Of a stretch of DNA of 64,000 nucleotides, positions 57,975 to 64,000 are shown in pieces (within the stretch, counting starts at the first letter, position 1; every line of letters starts with the position of its first letter). Source of the stretch: Liolophura sinensis (lineage: Eukaryota; Mollusca; Polyplacophora; Chitonida; Chitonidae). Where the stretch lies: NCBI RefSeq assembly GCF_032854445.1, contig NC_088306.1, forward strand, positions 5,533,145 through 5,597,144, read 5' to 3'. The translations under genes and the position numbers were made by a program. A model generated the notes under the pieces. It searched no databases, was not told the DNA's origin, and saw nothing but the letters and a program-made list of their open reading frames with translations.

Positions 57975-59316
57975 GGTTGGAAGAGGTCTTCTGGAAGAGT
58001 GTCAAATGGTTTCTGAGGACTTTATAGAAAACTGGCCTTTTATATACACGTGTCGAACGTCACCAGAAGTGTTGATTTCACTAGTCACTTATTTTTATCC
58101 AGACAAAGCTGAAGATGTGTTTGATCTTAAATTATTGTTCTTAGAATGTCTGTCTATATGATTGTTGTGCTACAAAAGAAACTGATCAGACCTTTTGTTC
58201 TGGCTGTGCACACAATGTTTTATATACACTTGTCAGGCGGCATGAGCAATGTCGATTTCACTAGTAATGTGGTTATCCCTCTTATTTAATATTTGTTCTT
58301 TGTTTGTATGTCTCGGCCATTGTTGTTATAGAAAAGGCATTGATTTCTCTCCGTTTTTGTTCTGTTTTACTTTGCGATCTCTCGTTACAACAGGTGGGCA
58401 ATAATTCATTCATAAAAGAGCTAGCTACGGAGGATTGTCCTTGTATTACACAATGGGCGTTTGACCGACTGCTACAAGAGATTTTTCTCCAAGGGAAAAT
58501 TGACATGTCCCGGTCTGTGATGCGGCAAAATCCGTAGTAAGACTGAAGAATGTGGTCAACTGGATGGAAAACATGCACATTACTGGATTTTTACATATGA
58601 AACTAATATTTGCAAATCACTTTTTCCCGAAACACATTTTCTTGCAACAAAGTAGCATAGAAGATTTTACTTATAATATTACAATTATTTAGAATCTAGG
58701 GTTATTTTTCTTCTGAACCTTTGCAGATTAACCCTAAAGCAACCTCTGATATATAAGCGTGAACAATTTAGAAAGGCGGTCCTGCAATTTGTCTGCGCAT
58801 TAATTTTCTTGACCGTTACCCATTTGGTCTAATATGCTGTGGCGGAAAGACTGACTGTTTTCATCCGGAATAATCTCTATGGAGATAAGGAATTGAGTAG
58901 CTAGGCGGAAGATTTTTTTAATATATAAATATAATATGTATCCCCAACATCAAATCTAACAAATTACTCCTTTAAAACTGTGTAAAAAAAAACCGCACGG
59001 AGACCGGTGCAGGCGAAACTTTCAACTTTATTTTTGTATGGATTCATCTAAAGTTTCTTGGAATGTTCTAAGCAAGTGGCAGTTTTTTTGAACTGAACCA
59101 CGAGCAGTATACAATCCATTAAACTGCGTTCGAGTAACGTTCATGATTATAATATAATTAAGCAAGGAAAAAATTGACAAAAGACAACATAGTATACATG
59201 CATGTTTCAGATGTGGTTTTATTTAGTCATCACTATATAAAGCAAGCCGACAACAAAAGCAAAGCGTTGTTCAAAAGCTGTAAAGAGCTTTAGAGTTTGG
59301 CCAACTTGAGTGTGTT

Positions 59317-59620
59317 CTACAGTCCGGCAAGTCGCCTGAGAGTTTGGCAGAATTTTAGTTTTATCCGCAATGCTGGTTTGCTTTTACTTTTCAGCTGTTC
59401 CTGTTGGAAAGGTGTGGCATGTATCAAGTGGCTGTCATTGTTCAATTTTGATGTCTCGGCCGAAGTGTTTTACGTCAACTGTGGAGAAGACGATTGGCTT
59501 ATAGTGCTTTGTCAAATCTTTGATACCTTGTTCTTTATGGAAGTTGGTTTCTTGCCTGAGAGACAGGTCATTGCTGTTACTGTGGCCAGGAACAAAGTCG
59601 AGTGGAATAATGCTATACAT
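59317..59620 (-). pseudogene. Array gene copy 35, frameshift after codon 56 (consensus numbering)
   Basis: Same 18-bp deletion as copy 32, plus an extra T (gtgttttacgtc) that shifts the frame to KHFGRDIKIEQ and a stop. TATA at 59684-59692. Confidence 0.75.
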
Positions 59621-60993
59621 GGTTGGAAGAGGTCTTCTTGAAGAGTGTCAAATGGTTTCTGAAGGCTTTAGGTAAAACTTGCATTTTATATACACAAGTC
59701 GAGCGTCACGAGAAGTGTCGATTTCACTCGTCAGTTGTTTTCATCAAGACAATGCTGACGATGTGTTTGTTCTCAGATAATTCTTTTTAGAATGTCTGTC
59801 TAGATAATTGTTGGCCTACAAAAGAAATTGATCAGACCGTTTGTTCTGGCTGTCTAGACAATTTTCCTCTATATGCACGGGTCAGGCGGCATGAGGAATG
59901 TCGATTTCACTAGTCATTTGTCCATTACAACAAAGGTGGTTTACCCTCTTATTTAATATTTGTTATTTGTTCGTATGTCAAGATCATTGATGGCATAGAA
60001 AAGAAATTGATTTCTTTCCGTTATTGTTCCGTTTTTCTTTGCGATCTCTCGTTACAACGTTTGACCAATAATTTATTCATTAAGGAGCTAACGATGGGGG
60101 GATTGTCCTAGTATTACACAATGGGCGTTTGACTGAGTGTTACAAGAGTTTATTCTTCAAGGGAATATTGACATGTCCCTGTCTGTGATGCGGCAAAATC
60201 CGTAGTAAGACTGAAGATTGTGGTCAAATGGATAGAAAACATGCACATTACTGGAGTTTTACATATGAATATAGTATTCGCAAAACATTTTTTCCCGAAA
60301 CACTTTTTCCTGCAACAAAGTAGCATAGAAAATTTTTCTTTTACTTTTACATTCATTTGGAATCTATAGGTATTTTGCAACTGAACCTTTGCAGATTAAC
60401 AGAACGGCAACCTTTGATATGAACGCGTGAACAATTTAGAAAGGTGGTCCTGCAGTTTGTCCGCCCATTGTTTTTCTTGACCGTTACCCATTTGGTCTAA
60501 TATGCTGCGGCGGAAACACTGATTGTTTTTTATCCGCAATATTCTCTATGGAGATAAGGAATTGACCTGCTAGGCGGCAGTTTTTTTATTATTAAATCTA
60601 TTATGCATCCCCAACATCACGTCTAAGAACCTACTCTCATGAAACTTTGTAAAAATGAAGGGCACGGAGACCTGTGCAGGCAAAACTTCAAAACTTTATT
60701 TTGGATGGATTCACCTAAAGATACTTGGAATATTCTATGCAAGTGGCAGTTTTATTTGAACTAAACCACGAGCAGTGTAGTATACAATCCATTAAATTGC
60801 GTTTAAGTAACTTTGCTGATTTTGACATAATTAAGCAAGGAAGGAACTGACAAAAGAAAAGATATTATATATGCATGTTTCACATGTGGTTTTATTCAGT
60901 CATCACTAGCTGTAAAAGCAAAGCCGACAAGAAAAACAAAACTTTGTTCAAAAGCTGTAAAGAGCTTTAGAGTTTGGCCAACTTGAGTGTGTT

Positions 60994-61309
60994 CTACAGT
61001 CTCGCAAGTCGTCTGAGAGTTTGGCTGGATCTTGGTTTTATCCACAATGCTGGTTTGCTTTTACTTTTCAGCTGTTCCTGTTGGTAAGGTGTGGTCAAGT
61101 GGCTGCGATTGTTCAGTTTCGAAGTCTCGGCAGAAGTGTTTACGTCAACCGTGCAGAAGACGATTGGCTTATACTGCTTTGTCAAATCTTTGATATCTTG
61201 TTCTTTCTGGAAGGTGATTGGTTTGCCTGAGAGCCTGGGCATTGGTTGGGAGTGAAGTTTGGTTGTTACTGTGGCCAGGAACAAAGTTGGATGGAATAAT
61301 GCTATACAT
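60994..61309 (-). pseudogene. Array gene copy 36, frameshift near codon 29
   Basis: One extra T (gattggtttgcctg) breaks the link between ATG 61309 and the rest. A 6-bp loss also shortens HLIHATPY to HLTTPY. TATA at 61373-61381. Confidence 0.72.
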
Positions 61310-62636
61310 GGTTGGAAGAGGTCTTCTTGAAGAGTGTCAAATGGTTTCTGAAGGCTTTAGGGAAAACTGGCCATTTATATACACAAGTCGAGCGTCACGA
61401 GATGTGTCGATTTCACTAGTCACCTGTTTTTATCGAGACAGAGCTGACGATGTGTTTGTTCTTAGATAACTGTTCTTAGAATGTCTGTCTATATAATTGT
61501 TTTTCTAAAAAAGAAATTGATCAGTTGTTTGTTCTGGCTGTCTAGACAATGTTCCTCTATATACACGAGTCAGGCGCAAGAAGAATGTCGATTTCACTAG
61601 TCAGTTGTCCAGCCACACACAGGGTGGTTGTCCTTCTTATTCAATATTAGTTCTTTGTATGTCTAGACCATTGTTGGCATAGAAAAGAAATTGATTTCTC
61701 TGCGTTATTGTTCCGTTTTACTTTGCGATCTCTCGTTACCACAGGTGGGCAATAATTCATTCATTAAGGAGCTGACGATGGGAGATTGTCTTTGTATGAC
61801 ACAATGGGCGTTGAATCAACTGTTACAAGAGTTTTTATCTTCAAAGGGATAATGACATGTCCCGGTCTGTGATGCCGCAAAGTCTGTAGTAAGACTGAAG
61901 ATTGTGGTCAACTAGACTGAAAACATGCACATTTCTGGAGATTTACATATGAATCTAGTATTCGCAGAACACTTTTTTTCGAAAAACATTTTCCTACGAC
62001 AAGGTAGCATAGAATATTTCTCTTATAATAATACATTCATTTGGAATCTAGATGTATTTTGCTTTTTTAACATTTGCAGATTTACACAACACCAACGTTT
62101 AATATAAAAGCGTGAAGAATTAGAAAGCCGGTCCTGCAATTTTTCTGCGCATTTTTGTCTTGACCGTAACCATTGGTCTAATTTCCTGCGGCGGAAACAC
62201 TGACTGTTTTGATCCGCAATATTCTCTATGGAGAGAAGGAATTGCCCTGCTAGGTGGAAGGTTTTTAATAGTGTAATTTAAGATGTATCTCCACATAACG
62301 GCTGAGAAAATTACAACCATGAAACTAAGCAAAAATGATGCGCACAGAGACCTGTGCAGGCAAAAAATCCAACTTCATTTTGGATATAGATTCATCTAAA
62401 GGTCCTTGGAATGTTCTGTGTAACTGGCAGTTTTATTTGAACTGAACCACGAGCAGGTGTAGTATAGAACCCATTAAATTGCGTTTAAGTAACTTTCGTG
62501 ATTTTAGTCTAATTAAGCAAGGAAGGAAGTGACAAAACACAACATATTATATATGCATCTTTCAGATGTGGTTTTATTCAGACATCACTGAAAAGATAAT
62601 ATGTAAAGCAAGCAAACAACAAAAATAAATCTTTGT

Positions 62637-63002
62637 TCAAAAGCTGTAAAGAGCTTTAGGGTTTGGCCAACTCGAGTGTGTTCTACAGTCTCGCAAGTCG
62701 CCTGAGAGTTTGGCTGGATCTTGTTTTATCCGCAATGCTGGCTTGCTTTTACTTTTCAGCTGTTCCTGTTGGTAAGGTGTGGCATGTATCAAGTGGCTGT
62801 CATTGTTCAATTTTGACGTCTCGGCAGAAGTGTTTACGTCAACTGTGGAGAAGACGATTAGCTTATACTGCTTTGTCAAATCTTTGATATCTTGTTCTTT
62901 GTGGAAGGTGATTGGTTGCCTGAGAAACTGGCCATTACTTGGCAGTGAAGCTGGGCTGTTGTTGTGGCCAGGAACAGAGTTGAGTTGAATAACGCTATAC
63001 AT
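62637..63002 (-). CDS. Array gene copy 37, frameshifted C-terminus, 121 aa (type A)
   Basis: One G is missing from ggatcttggtttt, so after K93 the frame reads QDPAKLSGDLRDC and continues to ALYSF, losing the basic LRRLARL tail. TATA at 63066-63074. Confidence 0.55.
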   Translation of the reverse strand: MYSVIQLNSVPGHNNSPASLPSNGQFLRQPITFHKEQDIKDLTKQYKLIVFSTVDVNTSAETSKLNNDSHLIHATPYQQEQLKSKSKPALRIKQDPAKLSGDLRDCRTHSSWPNPKALYSF

Positions 63003-64000
63003 GGTTGGAAGAGGTCTTCTTGAAGAGTTTCAAATGGATTCTGAAGGCTATAGGGAAAACTGGCCATTTATATACACGAGTCGAGCGTCACGTTGAGTGT
63101 TGATTTCACTAGTCACTTGTTTTTATCAAGACAATGCTGACGATGTGTTTGTTCTTAGATAACTGTTCTTAGAATGTCTGTCTAGATAATTGTTGGCCTA
63201 CAAAAGAAATTGATCAGACCGTTTGTTCTGGCTGTCTAGACAATCTTCCTCTATCTTCAAGGGTCAGGCGGCATGAGGAATGTCGATTTCACTAGTCAGT
63301 TGTCCATTAAATGAAAGGTGGGTGACCCTCTTTTTTAATATTTGTTCTTTGTTTGTATGTCTAGACCATTGTTGGCATAGAAAAGAAATTGATTTTTCTG
63401 CGTTTTTGGTCCGTTTTTCTTTGCGATTACAAACATTACAACGTTTGACCAATAATTTATTCAATAGAGAACTAACAATGGTTGGATTGTCCTTGTATTA
63501 CACAATGGGCGTTTGAACCGACTGCTACAAGAGATTTTTCTACAAGGCAATATTGACATGTCCCGGTTTGTGATGCGGCAAAATCCGAAGTAAGACTGGA
63601 GAATGTGGTCAATTGGATGGAAAACATGCACATTACTGGAGCTTTACAAATAAAAGTAGTATTCGGAAAACATTTTTTTCCAAAACACTTTTTCCTGCAA
63701 CAAAATAGCATAGAAGATTTCTCTTATAATTTTACATTCATTTGGAATCTAGAGGTATTTTGCTTCTGAACCTTTGCAGATTAACACAACAGCAACCTTT
63801 GATATGAACGCGTGAACAATTTAGAAAGGTGGTCCTGCAATTTGTCTGAGCATTGTTTCTCTTGACCGTTACCCATTTGGTCTAATATGCTGCGGCGGAA
63901 ACACTGACTGTTTTTATCCGCAATATTCTCTATGGAGATAAGGAATTGACCTGCAAGGCGGAAGGTTTTTGATAGTGTAATTTAAGATGTATCTCCAACA

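Larger units (their letters stand above)
47700..59700. repeat. Higher-order trimer repeat, two copies (47.7-54.4 and 55.9-59.7 kb)
   Basis: Unit types of copies 28, 29 and 32 recur in order as copies 33, 34 and 35. They share a ttgtatgtatgtctaaacc module B variant, a codon-6 stop, and an 18-bp deletion in the gene. The offset is about 8.2-8.3 kb at the first two units because the middle unit of the left trimer is triplicated. Confidence 0.8.
10626..64000 (-). repeat. Tandem array block 2 (gene copies 5-37), continues past the right edge
   Basis: Gene landmarks recur at intervals of 1661-1697 bp for most of the block. Shorter steps mark deletions: 1508 (copies 6-7), 1508 (14-15), 734 (15-16), 1371 (20-21), 1521 (21-22) and 1519 (28-29). 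All units face the same way. Spacers hold the same elements as in block 1 (modules A and B, conserved GGCGGAA block, three minus-strand AATAAA motifs), and I see no other gene in them. Confidence 0.95.
60850..64000. repeat. Further B-A dimer units like 28-35 kb
   Basis: Copies 36 (B-like) and 37 (type A) and their spacers (cgtaaccattggtctaatttcc, tagtgtaatttaagatg) match the dimer block 26-33 kb to the left, from which the trimer region separates them. Confidence 0.7.

Noticed and set aside
654-64000. Histone, rRNA, 5S or snRNA cluster
   Set aside because: No histone-fold protein, no rRNA or snRNA core sequence and no internal Pol III promoter found in the unit; the gene has AATAAA rather than a histone-type 3' stem-loop that I could find.

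Overview
The window is eukaryotic DNA, most likely from a mollusc or another lophotrochozoan. It is AT-rich, has TATA boxes and AATAAA signals, and has one intron-bounded exon. It also holds tRNA-derived SINE copies with (AAAT)n tails that resemble an element I recall as common in molluscs (name and species not confirmed), and the start of a Tc1/mariner transposase.

About 60 of the 64 kb is one head-to-tail array of a unit of about 1.67 kb. I count 37 copies of a small intronless minus-strand gene, one per unit, all in the same orientation. A standard unit, read on the minus strand, has an upstream region built from two related modules of about 140 bp, each with a TATA-like box. Next come a TATA box (TATATAAAA), a pyrimidine/TCAG start-like site about 30 nt downstream, a leader of about 40 nt, an ATG and 106 codons, a stop, an AATAAA about 95 nt further on, and then about 1 kb of spacer. 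The predicted protein is cysteine-poor, Ser/Thr/Asn/Gln-rich, with no signal peptide or membrane segment and a basic C-terminus. I do not recognise the family. By my reading 15 copies are intact (106 codons), 8 keep the native start region but have altered length, and 14 are disrupted. The layout is that of a gene-carrying macrosatellite.

Layout: 1-653, one end of a Tc1-like element inserted at a TA inside the array. 654-6847, array block 1 (gene copies 1-4). 6848-10625, a non-array island with the last exon of a universal stress protein (USP) gene on the plus strand, its 3' flank, two short tandem repeats, an (ATTT)n run and four SINE copies, the last of which abuts the array. 10626-64000, array block 2 (copies 5-37), which runs off the right edge.

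Inside the array there are higher-order repeats: a block of about 3 kb present at 3.6-6.8 kb and 11.5-14.6 kb; an A-B dimer of about 3.37 kb at 28-35 kb, seen again at 61-63 kb; a trimer at 47.7-54.4 and 55.9-59.7 kb whose middle unit is triplicated as nearly identical 1669-bp copies; and several deletion or template-switch junctions. Hand comparison of two intact copies gave mostly amino-acid-changing differences, so sequence alone does not show strong purifying selection on the protein. Whether the array is expressed is the key open question.
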